Origin: Paracoccaceae bacterium | GTDB taxonomy: Bacteria; Pseudomonadota; Alphaproteobacteria; Rhodobacterales; Rhodobacteraceae | Reading direction: 5' to 3' | Assembly: GCA_902534325.1 (NCBI GenBank) | Contig: CACAPQ010000009.1 | Span: 1-64,000, forward strand | Length of the DNA stretch: 64,000 nt | In this document: piece by piece, positions 1-9,565 of the stretch | Position numbering within the stretch: the stretch's first letter is position 1 | Layout: each line of letters opens with the position of its first letter | Notes under the pieces: generated by a model | What the model saw: the letters and a program-made list of their open reading frames with translations, nothing else | Told to the model about the DNA's origin: nothing | Database searches by the model: none | Position numbers and translations under genes: made by a program

Positions 1-238
1 TGCAGACCGTAAGTACCTACGATTAATTGCGGAACAGTACTCGGGGGGACCTGTTGGAATTGAAACTATAAGTGCAGCAGTTTCTGAAAGTAGGGATGCT
101 CTGGAAGAAGTTATTGAGCCTTACCTTTTGCAAATGGGATTAATTCAGCGAACACCTCGCGGCCGCATGTTGGCGAATAATGGTTGGAGGCACCTCGGGA
201 TGCAACCACCGAAGTCGCAGGGAGATATGTTTGAATAA
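1..238 (+). CDS. ruvB: Holliday junction branch-migration helicase RuvB, C-terminal end (partial)
   Basis: RuvB is the hexameric AAA+ motor that, with RuvA, drives branch migration of Holliday junctions. Only the last 78 codons lie in the window, read in frame from base 2 to the TAA at 236-238. The translation carries the winged-helix C-terminal signature of RuvB: a GGPVGIETI stretch, then [17 protein letters not shown] and RTPRGR. The 5' part, including the Walker motifs, is outside the window, so completeness cannot be judged. It precedes a small gene and the tol-pal cluster, a neighbourhood common in alphaproteobacteria. Confidence 0.93.
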   Translation, partial: ADRKYLRLIAEQYSGGPVGIETISAAVSESRDALEEVIEPYLLQMGLIQRTPRGRMLANNGWRHLGMQPPKSQGDMFE

Positions 239-255
239 ACTCACATAAACTATTT

Positions 256-903
256 TTGGTAAAAAATTTGAAAAAGATAGATTCAGTAGAGGCCTATTTC
301 ACTCGATCAGATGGACAGTATATTTTCGCTAGATGGGCAAGACCTATTGCTCCAGTTGTCTTTGGTATTCAGGATGAAACACTTGTCACGTTAAAAACGG
401 CCATCCAATCAATGGTTTTTTTGGCTAATCATGAATTAGCAGAAACTGATCCTGAGTTAGGATCAAATGCTATGTTTTTTTTCTTTTTGTCTTGGGATGA
501 GTTGCTCGAAGTAAAGGATTTAGGTCGAATTGTACCGGATCTTCATAATTTAGTCGAACGCTTGAAATCTATACAAGCAAATCAATATAGGTTTTTTAGG
601 TTCGATGCCGATGGAGGGATAAAAGCGGTTTTCTCTTTTATTTGTATGGACGAAAACTTAACCTCTGTATCTGCTGAAGTCTTATGTTTAAACCAAGTCG
701 TTCAAATGTTTTTACTCTGGTCTGATGATGCATTTAAAGATAACTCGCCGACTTTGATTACAAAAAAAGGCGGGGTTATTCTTAATCCAATAATTGCTGA
801 TATTGTCAGAGCAGTTTATGACCCGACGATGCCACTATTTTCAAATGATAAAAGCCATGCTTTGAGAGCGCAGGCTAGGATAGATTTGTTAAGGAAAAAT
901 TAA
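256..903 (+). CDS. Uncharacterised 215-aa protein between ruvB and ybgC
   Basis: I do not recognise this family. The 215-residue product has no signal peptide, membrane segment, Cys cluster or nucleotide-binding motif that I can see. It is rich in hydrophobic and aromatic residues, including a run of four Phe near residue 74, and looks like a compact cytosolic alpha/beta protein. The start is a TTG at 256; a second in-frame TTG lies at 268. It begins 17 bp after ruvB and ends 2 bp before ybgC, so it is almost certainly co-transcribed with them. That placement hints at a link to the envelope genes or to RuvB, but nothing in the sequence assigns a function. Confidence 0.75.
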   Translation: MVKNLKKIDSVEAYFTRSDGQYIFARWARPIAPVVFGIQDETLVTLKTAIQSMVFLANHELAETDPELGSNAMFFFFLSWDELLEVKDLGRIVPDLHNLVERLKSIQANQYRFFRFDADGGIKAVFSFICMDENLTSVSAEVLCLNQVVQMFLLWSDDAFKDNSPTLITKKGGVILNPIIADIVRAVYDPTMPLFSNDKSHALRAQARIDLLRKN

Positions 904-905
904 GT

Positions 906-1298
906 ATGAAACATCACTCAATGAATATTCGAGTCTATTATGAGGATACTGACTTAGGAGGAGTTGTATACTATGCCAATTATTTACGTTTTATAGAAAG
1001 AGCCCGAAGCGAATGGATTCGTTACCTTGGCATTGATCAAATCAAAATGAGAAATGAGGAAGAAGCCATCTTTGTAGTGACAAAACTAAAAGCAGATTAT
1101 CTCTCACCTGCCCATTTCGGTGATTTGCTTAAGGTCGATACAAAGATAAAAGTTGTTTCCCCGGTCAGAGCGTACTTCGACCAAAATATTTTTCGCGAAG
1201 GAGAAGTTATATTTAAGGCAGAAGTATGTGTGGCATGCACTTCGAATTCTGGTAAAGTTCAAAGGTTACCAGAAAAGATTAAAATATTAATGACATAA
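906..1298 (+). CDS. ybgC: Tol-Pal associated acyl-CoA thioesterase YbgC
   Basis: Hotdog-fold thioesterase of the 4-hydroxybenzoyl-CoA thioesterase type, which hydrolyses acyl-CoA or acyl-ACP and is almost always the first gene of tol-pal operons. The 130 residues match the usual length. The N-terminal motif EDTDLGGVVYYANYLRF holds the catalytic Asp (about D16) and the conserved GVVYxANY strand. An internal ATG at 921 could also serve as start, but 906 has an AAGGA about 10 nt upstream. It is packed 2 bp behind the unassigned gene and 66 bp before tolQ. The physiological substrate, perhaps a phospholipid-synthesis intermediate, is not shown by sequence. Confidence 0.92.
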   Translation: MKHHSMNIRVYYEDTDLGGVVYYANYLRFIERARSEWIRYLGIDQIKMRNEEEAIFVVTKLKADYLSPAHFGDLLKVDTKIKVVSPVRAYFDQNIFREGEVIFKAEVCVACTSNSGKVQRLPEKIKILMT

Positions 1299-1364
1299 AA
1301 CTATACTCGGTCCCTTTTCTCATGTTAACAGGATACCGGTTTTATAATCGCGAGACATTAACCT

Positions 1365-2075
1365 ATGATGGTAGAAGCATTAATATTGAAAGCTATAGCA
1401 GCGACGCCAGAAATTGATTTTTCTTTCTGGGCTCTTTTTGTTCGAGCAACAATTACAGTTAAAATCGTTATCTTATTGCTAATTGGAGCATCTTTTTGGG
1501 CATGGTCTATTATTATTCAAAGACATTTAGTTTTTAATTCAGCAAGAAGAGATGTGGCAAGATTTGACCGAGCTTTTTGGTCTGGTGAGCCCTTGGATGA
1601 ACTATATCAACAGCTTGGACAAAACCCGCGCGGACGCTCAGCTAAAATCTTTGTAGCAGGTATGAAGGAATGGGAGCAGTCACAGCGTGCAGATGGTGGT
1701 TTAATAGCCGGTATTCAATCCCGCGTTGATAGGTCAATGGATGTAGTTGTCTCTAGAGAAGCTGAAAAATTGCAGTCGGGATTAACTGTATTAGCGACTG
1801 TTGGTTCAACGGCTCCATTTGTAGGCTTATTTGGAACAGTCTGGGGCATAATGAATGCTTTTATTGAAATTGCTCAACAGCAAAATACAAATTTAGCCGT
1901 AGTTGCCCCTGGTATTGCTGAGGCTTTGCTTGCTACTGGACTTGGCCTGCTAGCAGCTATTCCAGCAGTAGTTTTTTACAATAAGCTTAATGCTGACTGT
2001 GATAGGCTCGTGGCTGGTTACGAAAGTTTTGCTGATGAGTTCTCAACGATATTGAGCCGTCAATTGGATAGTTAA
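1365..2075 (+). CDS. tolQ: TolQ, inner-membrane motor subunit of Tol-Pal
   Basis: TolQ pairs with TolR to form the proton-driven motor that energises TolA and supports outer-membrane constriction during division. It belongs to the MotA/TolQ/ExbB family. The 236-residue protein shows one N-terminal membrane helix (about residues 25-55), a cytoplasmic helical segment, then the paired conserved helices: one with GSTAPFVGLFGTVWGIM and one with IAEALLATGLGLLAAIPA. These two are the family signature. Start is the ATG at 1365, with a second in-frame ATG immediately after it. TolR follows 1 bp after the stop, so the two are translationally coupled. Confidence 0.96.
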   Translation: MMVEALILKAIAATPEIDFSFWALFVRATITVKIVILLLIGASFWAWSIIIQRHLVFNSARRDVARFDRAFWSGEPLDELYQQLGQNPRGRSAKIFVAGMKEWEQSQRADGGLIAGIQSRVDRSMDVVVSREAEKLQSGLTVLATVGSTAPFVGLFGTVWGIMNAFIEIAQQQNTNLAVVAPGIAEALLATGLGLLAAIPAVVFYNKLNADCDRLVAGYESFADEFSTILSRQLDS

Positions 2076-2076
2076 T

Positions 2077-2550
2077 ATGGGTGCTGCTGCCAATTTGAAA
2101 AACTTTAAAAAGTCTAGACGAAGACATAGTCGAAGATCAGTCCCTATGTCTGAGATAAACGTTACACCTTTTGTTGACGTAATGTTAGTGCTTCTAATTA
2201 TTTTTATGGTAGCAGCTCCTATGTTAACAGTTGGTGTCGATGTTGAATTGCCCAAAAGTGCAGCCAGTGCATTAGAATCAGAAAATGAAGAACCCCTAAC
2301 TATTACAATTACAAAGGAAGGGGAAATTGTTTTGCAAACGAGTACTATACCAAAAGAAGAATTGATTGCTCGTCTGAAAGGTGTTGCGGCTGAACGTTCA
2401 AGTAATCGAATTTTTCTGCGTGCTGATGGAGCGATTCCATATGAAATTGTTATGCAGATTATGGGTGCTCTAAATGCCGGCGGTTTTCAGGATATAGGGT
2501 TAGTCACAGACATTGGAGGCCCGGCCTTAAACGACGTTTCTGACGAGTGA
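2077..2550 (+). CDS. tolR: TolR, inner-membrane motor subunit of Tol-Pal
   Basis: ExbD/TolR family protein of 157 residues. It has a basic cytoplasmic N-terminus (KKSRRRHSRR), one membrane helix starting in INVTPFVDVMLVLLIIF, and a periplasmic domain. The single membrane Asp (D34) is the proton-conducting residue conserved in TolR and ExbD. The gene begins 1 bp after tolQ and ends 7 bp before tolA, a tight operon. Length and motif order are normal for an alphaproteobacterial TolR. Confidence 0.95.
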   Translation: MGAAANLKNFKKSRRRHSRRSVPMSEINVTPFVDVMLVLLIIFMVAAPMLTVGVDVELPKSAASALESENEEPLTITITKEGEIVLQTSTIPKEELIARLKGVAAERSSNRIFLRADGAIPYEIVMQIMGALNAGGFQDIGLVTDIGGPALNDVSDE

Positions 2551-2557
2551 AACAAGT

Positions 2558-3571
2558 ATGCATTTTGGCCATTATATATCTGGATTTGCGCATTTGGGAC
2601 TTTTAACAGGATTATTTATAGGCCCTGTATTCCAAAAAGAAGTAGAACCAATCGAATATTCAAGTGTTTCTTTAATTTCTGAACAGGATTTTATTGATCT
2701 TACTGCATCCAATATTTCACCTGTAGTATCTGAAGAAACAAGTACCCTTACTCCAGTGGATGAAAATGATGATAAAATAAATTTTATGGTCAATGAAGAA
2801 AGTAAAATTTTAAAATCAGAAGGTCCTGAAGTGGTTTTGGATGAACCTTTAGAACCAGTAATAAAAAAACCAGAGATAGAAATAGCTTTTACACAAAAAC
2901 CCTCTGAAGTATCTGAAGAATTGCAGCCTCTAGTTTCAGAGACAATAAATAAATTACCAGATGTTCAAAATGAAGCAGCTATATTCGACAAACCTAGCAA
3001 ATTTTTGATGCCAAACAAAGTCCCGCAACCTGAAATCAACCTGTCCCAGTCATTAGAAAGTGCTATCGTATCTATAGATGAGCCGGATATTGTGGAGGAC
3101 AAGAAAAGGGCCTCAGCTGATAATGTGGTTGCATCACTGAGGCCTAAAAGTCGTCCACGTTACATTCCAGAAACAAATTTTGAGAGCAAATCAGAGAGTA
3201 AGGTTATAGAGGCGGCCATTTCTGACGCAATTCAATCTTCGGCTCCACAAAATACTTTAAGTAACCCTTTGACAGAAACTGAAACGGATAATTTGCAAGC
3301 GGCAATACAGGCATGTTGGTTGAGAGATCCTGGCTCATTAGCTGAAGAAGTTAAATTAACGGTATTAATGTCCCTTGATAGAAATGGAAGAGTAAATCCA
3401 ACCTCCATTCAGGTTGCTGAAATTTCAGGAGGTGACGAAGATGCACAAAAGGTGGCCTTTAGAAGAGCAAAAATAGCAATTATAAGTTGTGGAAAAAACG
3501 GGTATAAGTTACCACCGAGTAAATACGAACGTTGGCGAGAAATAGAAGTGGTGTTTGATCCAACTAACTAA
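2558..3571 (+). CDS. tolA: TolA, periplasm-spanning protein of Tol-Pal
   Basis: TolA links the TolQR motor to TolB and Pal at the outer membrane. The 337-residue product has a short N-terminal cytoplasmic tail, one membrane helix (about residues 8-26) and a long, low-complexity acidic and proline-rich middle region. The compact C-terminal domain (about residues 245-335) carries CWLRDPG, a [15 protein letters not shown] strand and a second Cys in IISCGKNG. The middle region is acidic (Glu, Asp, Pro) rather than the Ala/Lys helix of enterobacterial TolA, which is common in alphaproteobacteria. Assignment rests on the C-terminal domain and on position between tolR and tolB. Confidence 0.9.
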   Translation: MHFGHYISGFAHLGLLTGLFIGPVFQKEVEPIEYSSVSLISEQDFIDLTASNISPVVSEETSTLTPVDENDDKINFMVNEESKILKSEGPEVVLDEPLEPVIKKPEIEIAFTQKPSEVSEELQPLVSETINKLPDVQNEAAIFDKPSKFLMPNKVPQPEINLSQSLESAIVSIDEPDIVEDKKRASADNVVASLRPKSRPRYIPETNFESKSESKVIEAAISDAIQSSAPQNTLSNPLTETETDNLQAAIQACWLRDPGSLAEEVKLTVLMSLDRNGRVNPTSIQVAEISGGDEDAQKVAFRRAKIAIISCGKNGYKLPPSKYERWREIEVVFDPTN

Positions 3572-3611
3572 TGCAAATTGGAATAATCAAGCTGAAAATG
3601 AGGAATTAGTA

Positions 3612-4916
3612 TTGAAACCATTCTTAGTAATTATTTTCATCAGTTTAACGACATTTGTTCAATCTGCGCCACTGCGCATTGTTATAACCGAAGGCGTAAT
3701 CGAACCGCTACCTTATGCTGCTCCTGAATTTATTGGTGAAACGGGTGCTTCTAATGAATTAGCCATTAAAATAACAGAACTGGTTAAAAGTGACATATTA
3801 GGCACTGGTTTGTTCCGAGAAGTGCCTAAGTCGTCTTATATATCTGGCATCAATAACTTTAGTTCTCCTATTCAGTATTCGGACTGGAAAGCTATAAATG
3901 TACAGGCTCTTTTGACTGGCTCAGTTCTAGTTACAGGAGAAAAGCTATCAGTAAAATTCAGGCTTTTTGATGTTTTTTCTAACAATGAACTTGGCAAAGG
4001 TCTTCAGTTTAATTCTACAAAACAGGGATGGCGGCGTATAGCGCACAAGGTTGCTGATGAGGTTTATTCTCGAATAACAGGGGAGCAAGGATATTTTGAC
4101 AGTCGTATTGTTTATGTTGCCGAAACTGGGAAAAAAGGTTCTCGTAAGAAACGTTTGGCTATAATGGACTTTGATGGTGCGAATTCGAAATATTTGACTG
4201 ATGGTTCATATATGGTATTGGCGCCTCGGTTCTCACCTACAGGAGAACGCGTTTTGTATACTAGCTATGAAACGGGAACGCCGCAGATATATGTAATAGA
4301 AGTTTCAACCGGCAAGAGAACGGTTTTGAAAAACCGCAAAGGAACTATGAGTTTTGCTCCCCGTTTTTCTCCAGATGGACAGTCTGTTGTTTATTCGTTA
4401 GAGCAGGGTGGTAATACAGATATTTATGTCATCAACCTGAGAAACAACTCAAGGGCTAGGTTAACATCAGCGCCATCTATTGAGACAGCGCCCAGTTTTT
4501 CCCCAGACGGATCCAAAATTATATTTGAGAGTGATAGATCAGGCACTCAACAGCTATATGTGATGTCCTCCCTTGGAGGCAGTGCAAAAAGAATTAGTTC
4601 AGGAGGTGGCCGGTACGGAACTCCTGTTTGGTCGCCGCGTGGTGACCGAATAGCTTTTACTAAACAAAGTCGAGGGCGTTTTCATATTGGTGTTATGCGC
4701 GTTGATGGCTCTAAGGAAAGGTTGTTAACGGCATCTTTTCTAGATGAGGGGCCAACTTGGTCCCCGAACGGCAGAGTTATTATGTTTACCAGAGAAACGC
4801 AGGGAGAAAGTGGCGTTTCAGCACTTTATTCGGTTGATGTTTCAGGAAGAAATTTAAAGAAAGTTACAACAAGAGATGGTGGATCTGATCCCTCTTGGTC
4901 CCCACTTGGCAAATAA
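3612..4916 (+). CDS. tolB: TolB, periplasmic beta-propeller of Tol-Pal
   Basis: TolB is the soluble periplasmic partner of Pal and TolA. It has an N-terminal alpha/beta domain and a six-bladed propeller, visible here as repeated APRFSPDG / [10 protein letters not shown] / PTWSPNG blades from about residue 200 onward. A longer frame opens at a TTG at 3555 inside tolA. I chose the TTG at 3612 because it has a GAGGA-type ribosome-binding site and starts directly at a signal peptide ([19 protein letters not shown]), with cleavage before PLRIVITEG. This gives 434 residues, the normal length. It is followed by a 53-bp gap holding a stem-loop, then pal. Confidence 0.95.
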   Translation: MKPFLVIIFISLTTFVQSAPLRIVITEGVIEPLPYAAPEFIGETGASNELAIKITELVKSDILGTGLFREVPKSSYISGINNFSSPIQYSDWKAINVQALLTGSVLVTGEKLSVKFRLFDVFSNNELGKGLQFNSTKQGWRRIAHKVADEVYSRITGEQGYFDSRIVYVAETGKKGSRKKRLAIMDFDGANSKYLTDGSYMVLAPRFSPTGERVLYTSYETGTPQIYVIEVSTGKRTVLKNRKGTMSFAPRFSPDGQSVVYSLEQGGNTDIYVINLRNNSRARLTSAPSIETAPSFSPDGSKIIFESDRSGTQQLYVMSSLGGSAKRISSGGGRYGTPVWSPRGDRIAFTKQSRGRFHIGVMRVDGSKERLLTASFLDEGPTWSPNGRVIMFTRETQGESGVSALYSVDVSGRNLKKVTTRDGGSDPSWSPLGK

Positions 4917-4947
4917 CATGATTTGCAGGGTTAATATTTCATGTTAT
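4913..4947 (+). other. Stem-loop between tolB and pal
   Basis: Nine-base perfect inverted repeat, ATAACATGA at 4913-4921 and TCATGTTAT at 4939-4947, separated by 17 nt. The left arm contains the tolB stop codon. There is no U-run after it, so it does not look like a terminator. An intercistronic hairpin that stabilises or separates the abundant pal message is possible but unproven. Confidence 0.4.
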
Positions 4948-4969
4948 CAATTATTGTGAGAGGCGAAAA

Positions 4970-5476
4970 ATGACAAAATTTGGTTTTTATTTTTGTACGA
5001 TTTCAGTCATATTTTTAAGTGGATGTTCTCAAAATGCCTCAATACCATTTTCAACAAATGTTATGCCCAATGGTTCTAGTGCTAAATTTGAAGGTGACGT
5101 AAGTGATCCAGGTTCAATAGCTTTTTTCAAAAATAATGTTGGTGATCGCGTGTTATTTTCTATCGATCAATCAGATATAGATCAATCGGGTAAAGATATC
5201 TTGTTGGCTCAAGTAGACTGGCTACAAGTGAACTCTGATTACAAAATAATTATAGAGGGGCATGCAGATGAACGGGGCACAAGAGAATACAATCTTGCGC
5301 TTGGAGCTCGAAGAGCCAACTCGGCTCGGGAATTTTTAGTATCAAGAGGGATAGAAAGCTCTCGTATTCAAACAGTGAGCTTTGGAAAAGAGCGCCCGGT
5401 AGAGCTTTGTAGCAAAGAAAATTGCTATAGTGAAAATAGGCGGGCCGTTTCAGTAGTGTCTAACCTAAATTTTTAG
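4970..5476 (+). CDS. pal: Pal, peptidoglycan-associated outer-membrane lipoprotein
   Basis: Pal anchors the outer membrane to peptidoglycan and is the final component of the Tol-Pal complex. The 168-residue product has a lipoprotein signal with lipobox LSGC (lipidated Cys at about residue 19). Its C-terminal OmpA-like domain carries the peptidoglycan-binding motif GHADERGTREYNLALGARRA. Length and domain order are standard. A GAGAGG ribosome-binding site lies just upstream of the ATG. Two Cys near the C-terminus (ELCSKENC) could form a disulfide in the periplasm. Confidence 0.96.
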   Translation: MTKFGFYFCTISVIFLSGCSQNASIPFSTNVMPNGSSAKFEGDVSDPGSIAFFKNNVGDRVLFSIDQSDIDQSGKDILLAQVDWLQVNSDYKIIIEGHADERGTREYNLALGARRANSAREFLVSRGIESSRIQTVSFGKERPVELCSKENCYSENRRAVSVVSNLNF

Positions 5477-5488
5477 TCGGAGTTTAAA

Positions 5489-6304
5489 TTGATAAGGTTG
5501 GTTGCCATAATTTTTGCATTACTGTTTGCACCGACTATCTTCTATGCTGAAGAAAATAAAAAAACGTTAGCTGATATAAGGCAAGATCTTAATATTCTTT
5601 ATGTTGAAGTTTTAAAATTAAGACGTGAGTTATCTACTACGCAGACCTCTTCAATAACATCTAATAATGAAGCCTCAGTTCTGGAAAGACTTGATGGAAT
5701 GGAACAGGAGTTAAGACGTTTAACTTCTGAGGCGGAAAATTTAGAGTTCAGAGTGAACAGTATTGTAAGTGATAGTACCAACAGGGTTCGTGATCTTGAA
5801 TATCGTTTGGTAGAATTAGAAGGGGGCGATGTAAGCAAAATTGATTTTGCCACAACGCTTGGAGGTGATTTAGAAATATCGATGGATAATAATGTTGAAG
5901 AAAATTCTGAGCCAGAATTAGCAATTGGAGAAAAAGCAGATTATGAAAATGCACAAAATGCTTTATTAGAAGAGCGTTTTGAAGACTCCCTAATTTTGTT
6001 TGATCGGTTTTTAGATAACTATCCGGACAGTCCGTTCAGCGCCTCTGTTATTATAGCAAGGGGAAATGCATACGAGGGACTTGGAGAGATCAAAAAAGCA
6101 GCAAGGGCATATTTAAATAGCTTTTCATTATATGAAGACTCGCCCGTTGCTCCAGAAGCGCTAACACTATTGGGAAATTCGCTTGTCAGTTTAGGGCAAA
6201 CTGATGCTGGATGCCAAACTTTAGCGCAAGTTCTTATGCGCTTTCCAGATTCTGATTTTAGTCTTGAGGCCGAGAAAATGATGTCGGAACTGCAGTGTCC
6301 TTAA
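5489..6304 (+). CDS. cpoB: CpoB/YbgF, Tol-Pal associated coiled-coil TPR protein
   Basis: Periplasmic protein that in E. coli coordinates Tol with PBP1B-LpoB peptidoglycan synthesis. The 271 residues begin with a signal peptide (cleavage near FYA-EE, residue 20). A coiled-coil segment rich in heptad Leu (about residues 25-110) follows, then a C-terminal TPR region from about residue 145 (YENAQNALLEERFEDSLILF, then FSASVIIARGNAYEGLG). The start is a TTG at 5489 with CGGAG upstream. It overlaps tilS by 10 nt, an unusual but plausible coupling of an envelope gene to a tRNA-modification gene. Confidence 0.92.
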   Translation: MIRLVAIIFALLFAPTIFYAEENKKTLADIRQDLNILYVEVLKLRRELSTTQTSSITSNNEASVLERLDGMEQELRRLTSEAENLEFRVNSIVSDSTNRVRDLEYRLVELEGGDVSKIDFATTLGGDLEISMDNNVEENSEPELAIGEKADYENAQNALLEERFEDSLILFDRFLDNYPDSPFSASVIIARGNAYEGLGEIKKAARAYLNSFSLYEDSPVAPEALTLLGNSLVSLGQTDAGCQTLAQVLMRFPDSDFSLEAEKMMSELQCP

Positions 6305-7554
6305 CTGTTAAAATTAAGACACCAATATTTTGCACGCTTTCAGATTTAAAAGAACATTATGGGTTCGATGAACTTGGTTTAGCTGTTTCTGGCGGCAGTG
6401 ACAGCTTAGCTATGCTCTACATATGTAATGATTGGGCACTAGAAAACAACGTTAAGCTGCATTGCGTAACGGTGGATCACAACCTTAGGTCTGAATCCTT
6501 TAAAGAGGCAGAATTAGTTGCTAACCATTGCAATGGTCTGGGTATAAATCATGAAGTAGTTGAATGGAAACATGAACAAAACCTCAGTGGTAATTTGTCG
6601 GATTTGGCACGCTCAGCTAGATATAGATTAATTGGTAAGTGGCGCAAAAAGTTAAATTTTGTTTTAGTGGGGCACACCCAAAATGATCAGATTGAAACCT
6701 TTTTTATGAATTTGAAAAGAGGATCTGGAATTGAAGGTTTGAAAGGTATGCCTGTAAGTTTCAAGAGGCCTGAAGGTTATTTTATACTCAGACCATTAAT
6801 CCATACTTCAAGAGAAAGCTTGCAACAGTATCTTCAGCAGAAAAATATAAATTGGGTAACTGATCCATCTAATTCCAATAAGGATTCTGAGAGAATTTCC
6901 CAGCGTGAAACGTGGAAATTACTGAAGTCGAAGGGTTTTTTTGAAAGCCGTATCGAATTGACCGTAGGTCATATCCGAAGAGCTCACGATGCTTTGAATC
7001 AGATGCTGCCAATTCATTTCAAAAAAATTGGCAAACAAGAGCTAACAGATTTATTGTGGGAATATAATGCGTTTATTTCGCTGCCTGAAGAGTTTAAACT
7101 TCGTCTGATTTCTGCTGCCGTAATGTGGAATGGTGATTTGCATTACCGTCCAAGGTTTAAAGCAGTTTTGGATGTTTTGAAAAATATTAAGGAAAAGAAA
7201 ACAGCGGTGCTGGGGGGGGCTATATTTTATCACCATGCTGATAAAATTAGGATCACAACTGAGTTTCAATCTATAAAAGATAACTTTGTAAACTGCACCG
7301 TTGGCTCGGTTTGGCGAAATATCTGGGAAGTGAAAAGAGAAATAAAAGATGGGTACATAACTCCTATTGGCATTAATGGTAATAATCAGCTATCGAAACG
7401 ACAAAGATCAATGATGCCCTATCGATCAAGAATTGTTCAGCCAGGTATTTTTTTAAAAGAAAAACTATTATTGGCACCAACGCTTGATATTGAAAGTTCA
7501 GAGTATTTGTCATTTTGTGGAATAAAGTTTAATGATTTTCTTGAGAGGCATTGA
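6295..7554 (+). CDS. tilS: tRNA(Ile)-lysidine synthase TilS
   Basis: TilS attaches lysine to C34 of tRNA-Ile(CAU), changing its reading from AUG to AUA, and is essential in most bacteria. The N-terminal domain is an N-type ATP pyrophosphatase with the PP-loop SGGSDS at residues 32-37, a conserved VDHNLRSES, and GHTQNDQIETFFMNLKRGSG further on. The 419-residue length fits alphaproteobacterial TilS. The start is a GTG at 6295 inside the last codons of cpoB. ftsH follows immediately, the very widespread tilS-ftsH order. Confidence 0.95.
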   Translation: MSLTVKIKTPIFCTLSDLKEHYGFDELGLAVSGGSDSLAMLYICNDWALENNVKLHCVTVDHNLRSESFKEAELVANHCNGLGINHEVVEWKHEQNLSGNLSDLARSARYRLIGKWRKKLNFVLVGHTQNDQIETFFMNLKRGSGIEGLKGMPVSFKRPEGYFILRPLIHTSRESLQQYLQQKNINWVTDPSNSNKDSERISQRETWKLLKSKGFFESRIELTVGHIRRAHDALNQMLPIHFKKIGKQELTDLLWEYNAFISLPEEFKLRLISAAVMWNGDLHYRPRFKAVLDVLKNIKEKKTAVLGGAIFYHHADKIRITTEFQSIKDNFVNCTVGSVWRNIWEVKREIKDGYITPIGINGNNQLSKRQRSMMPYRSRIVQPGIFLKEKLLLAPTLDIESSEYLSFCGIKFNDFLERH

Positions 7555-7620
7555 ACCTGGCGTTTGAATTTCTATATCTATTTAGAAGTAAGCCAAATTA
7601 GACAATTTTGGAGAAATTCC

Positions 7621-9528
7621 TTGGGAAATAATCGAAACGTAGCATTTTGGGTAGTTCTGTTCCTTTTAATTGTTGTATTGTTCAATGTTTTCAGCACGGG
7701 CAGTAGTAGTATGCAAAGCCGTGAAGTTCCTTTTTCAGAATTTGTTAAAAATGTAACTGGTGGGGAGATTAGAGCGGTAACTCTTGACGGAGAAAAAGTA
7801 AGGTTTACCGGGCCTGATAAGAGAGAGCAATTTACTATTCGCCCCAGTGATGCTGATGTTACCAACCTATTGATAGCAAATGACGTCGCAATTAGGGCTG
7901 AACAACAGGAAACATCTGGCATCCAATCTTTCTTAATGACTGTTTTTCCTTTCTTATTATTAATAGGCGTATGGATCTACTTTATGAACCGAATGCAAGG
8001 TGGAGGCAGAGGTGGAGCTATGGGTTTTGGGAAATCCAAAGCAAAACTGCTGACTGAAAAACAGGGCAGAGTGACCTTTGATGACGTTGCGGGCATAGAT
8101 GAAGCTAAAGAAGAGCTTGAGGAGATTGTAGAGTTTCTAAGAAATCCCCAAAAGTTTAGTAAACTTGGGGGTAAAATACCTACAGGTGCTTTACTAGTGG
8201 GCCCTCCAGGAACTGGTAAAACTCTTTTAGCTAGAGCGATAGCAGGAGAGGCAGGCGTTCCATTTTTTACAATTTCTGGTTCAGATTTTGTTGAAATGTT
8301 TGTGGGCGTAGGCGCTTCTCGCGTGCGAGATATGTTCGAGCAAGCCAAAAAGAATGCTCCCTGCATAGTATTCATTGATGAAATTGATGCTGTGGGACGC
8401 AACCGTGGCAGTGGTTACGGTGGTGGAAACGATGAGCGTGAACAAACTCTTAACCAGCTTCTTGTTGAGATGGACGGCTTTGAGGCTAATGAAGGTGTTA
8501 TTATTTTGGCGGCAACAAACCGCAGAGATGTTCTAGATCCAGCGTTACTTCGCCCAGGTCGATTTGATCGAACCGTGAATGTGCCAAACCCAGATATTAA
8601 AGGTCGCGAAAAAATTCTTAATGTGCATGCTAAAAAAACACCTTTGGGGCCGGATGTTGATCTTCGATTGATAGCCAGAGGGACGCCGGGGTTTTCGGGT
8701 GCTGATTTGGCAAACCTTGTGAATGAAGCGGCATTAATGGCAGCGCGGATAGGTCGGTCAGTAATAACTATGATCGATTTCGAAAATGCGAAAGATAAGG
8801 TAATGATGGGGTCAGAAAGGCGCTCGATGGTCCTGACCCAAGAACAAAAAGAAAAAACAGCATATCATGAGGCTGGACATGCAGTTGTAGGACTAGCTTT
8901 GCCTCAGTGTGATCCAGTTTACAAAGCGACAATTATTCCTCGTGGAGGTGCTTTAGGAATGGTTGTATCACTTCCCGAAATTGATAGACTAAATTGGCAC
9001 AAATCCGAATGTGAAGAAAAGTTGGCTATGACGATGGCTGGTAAAGCTGCTGAAATAATCAAATATGGTTCTGATAATGTTTCCAATGGACCAGCCGGAG
9101 ACATTCAGCAAGCGTCAGGTTTAGCTAGAGCCATGGTTTTACGTTGGGGCATGTCTGATAAAGTTGGAAATATAGATTATACTGAAGCTCATGAAGGTTA
9201 CCAAGGTAACACTGCCGGGTTTTCAGTTTCGGCAAATACCAAAGAGTTGATAGAGGAAGAGGTCAAGAATTTCATTCAAAAGGGTTATGATACAGCTTTT
9301 AAAATACTAACAAAAAAGAAAAAAGAATGGGAGCGTTTGGCTGCTGGCTTGCTGGAGTATGAAACTTTGACTGGTGAAGAAATAAAGAAGGTTATGAAAG
9401 GGGATCCTCCGTTTTCTGACGATGAAGATAAGGACGATGGTAGTGCGTCAGCACCTTCAGTAACCGCTATTCCGAAAACAAAGCCTAAAGCAAAACCAAG
9501 TGGTACCATGGAGCCAGAGCCCAGCTAG
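7621..9528 (+). CDS. ftsH: ATP-dependent membrane zinc metalloprotease FtsH
   Basis: FtsH degrades membrane and short-lived regulatory proteins. It has two N-terminal membrane helices flanking a periplasmic domain (helices at about residues 7-25 and 105-125). The AAA+ module carries Walker A GPPGTGKT at residues 194-201 and Walker [12 protein letters not shown], and the metalloprotease zinc motif HEAGH lies at 416-420. A longer frame opens at 7564, but I chose the TTG at 7621. It has a GGAG Shine-Dalgarno seven bases upstream and matches the usual FtsH start before [10 protein letters not shown], giving 635 residues. The C-terminal tail is charged and proline-rich, as in many alphaproteobacteria. 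Confidence 0.97.
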   Translation: MGNNRNVAFWVVLFLLIVVLFNVFSTGSSSMQSREVPFSEFVKNVTGGEIRAVTLDGEKVRFTGPDKREQFTIRPSDADVTNLLIANDVAIRAEQQETSGIQSFLMTVFPFLLLIGVWIYFMNRMQGGGRGGAMGFGKSKAKLLTEKQGRVTFDDVAGIDEAKEELEEIVEFLRNPQKFSKLGGKIPTGALLVGPPGTGKTLLARAIAGEAGVPFFTISGSDFVEMFVGVGASRVRDMFEQAKKNAPCIVFIDEIDAVGRNRGSGYGGGNDEREQTLNQLLVEMDGFEANEGVIILAATNRRDVLDPALLRPGRFDRTVNVPNPDIKGREKILNVHAKKTPLGPDVDLRLIARGTPGFSGADLANLVNEAALMAARIGRSVITMIDFENAKDKVMMGSERRSMVLTQEQKEKTAYHEAGHAVVGLALPQCDPVYKATIIPRGGALGMVVSLPEIDRLNWHKSECEEKLAMTMAGKAAEIIKYGSDNVSNGPAGDIQQASGLARAMVLRWGMSDKVGNIDYTEAHEGYQGNTAGFSVSANTKELIEEEVKNFIQKGYDTAFKILTKKKKEWERLAAGLLEYETLTGEEIKKVMKGDPPFSDDEDKDDGSASAPSVTAIPKTKPKAKPSGTMEPEPS

Positions 9529-9565
9529 ATAAGCTTTCTCTATCTAAAAAAAATTAGTTTTAACT

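Noticed and set aside
1343-1348. Perfect TATAAT before tolQ, as a promoter -10
   Set aside because: No reasonable -35 lies 15-19 bases upstream, and the transcript would start only about 10 bases before the ATG. Possible, but not supported enough to list.
9531-9553. TAGATA/TATCTA inverted repeat with an A-run between ftsH and lpd, as a terminator
   Set aside because: Only six AT-rich base pairs, and the T-run is on the wrong side of the stem for both convergent transcripts.
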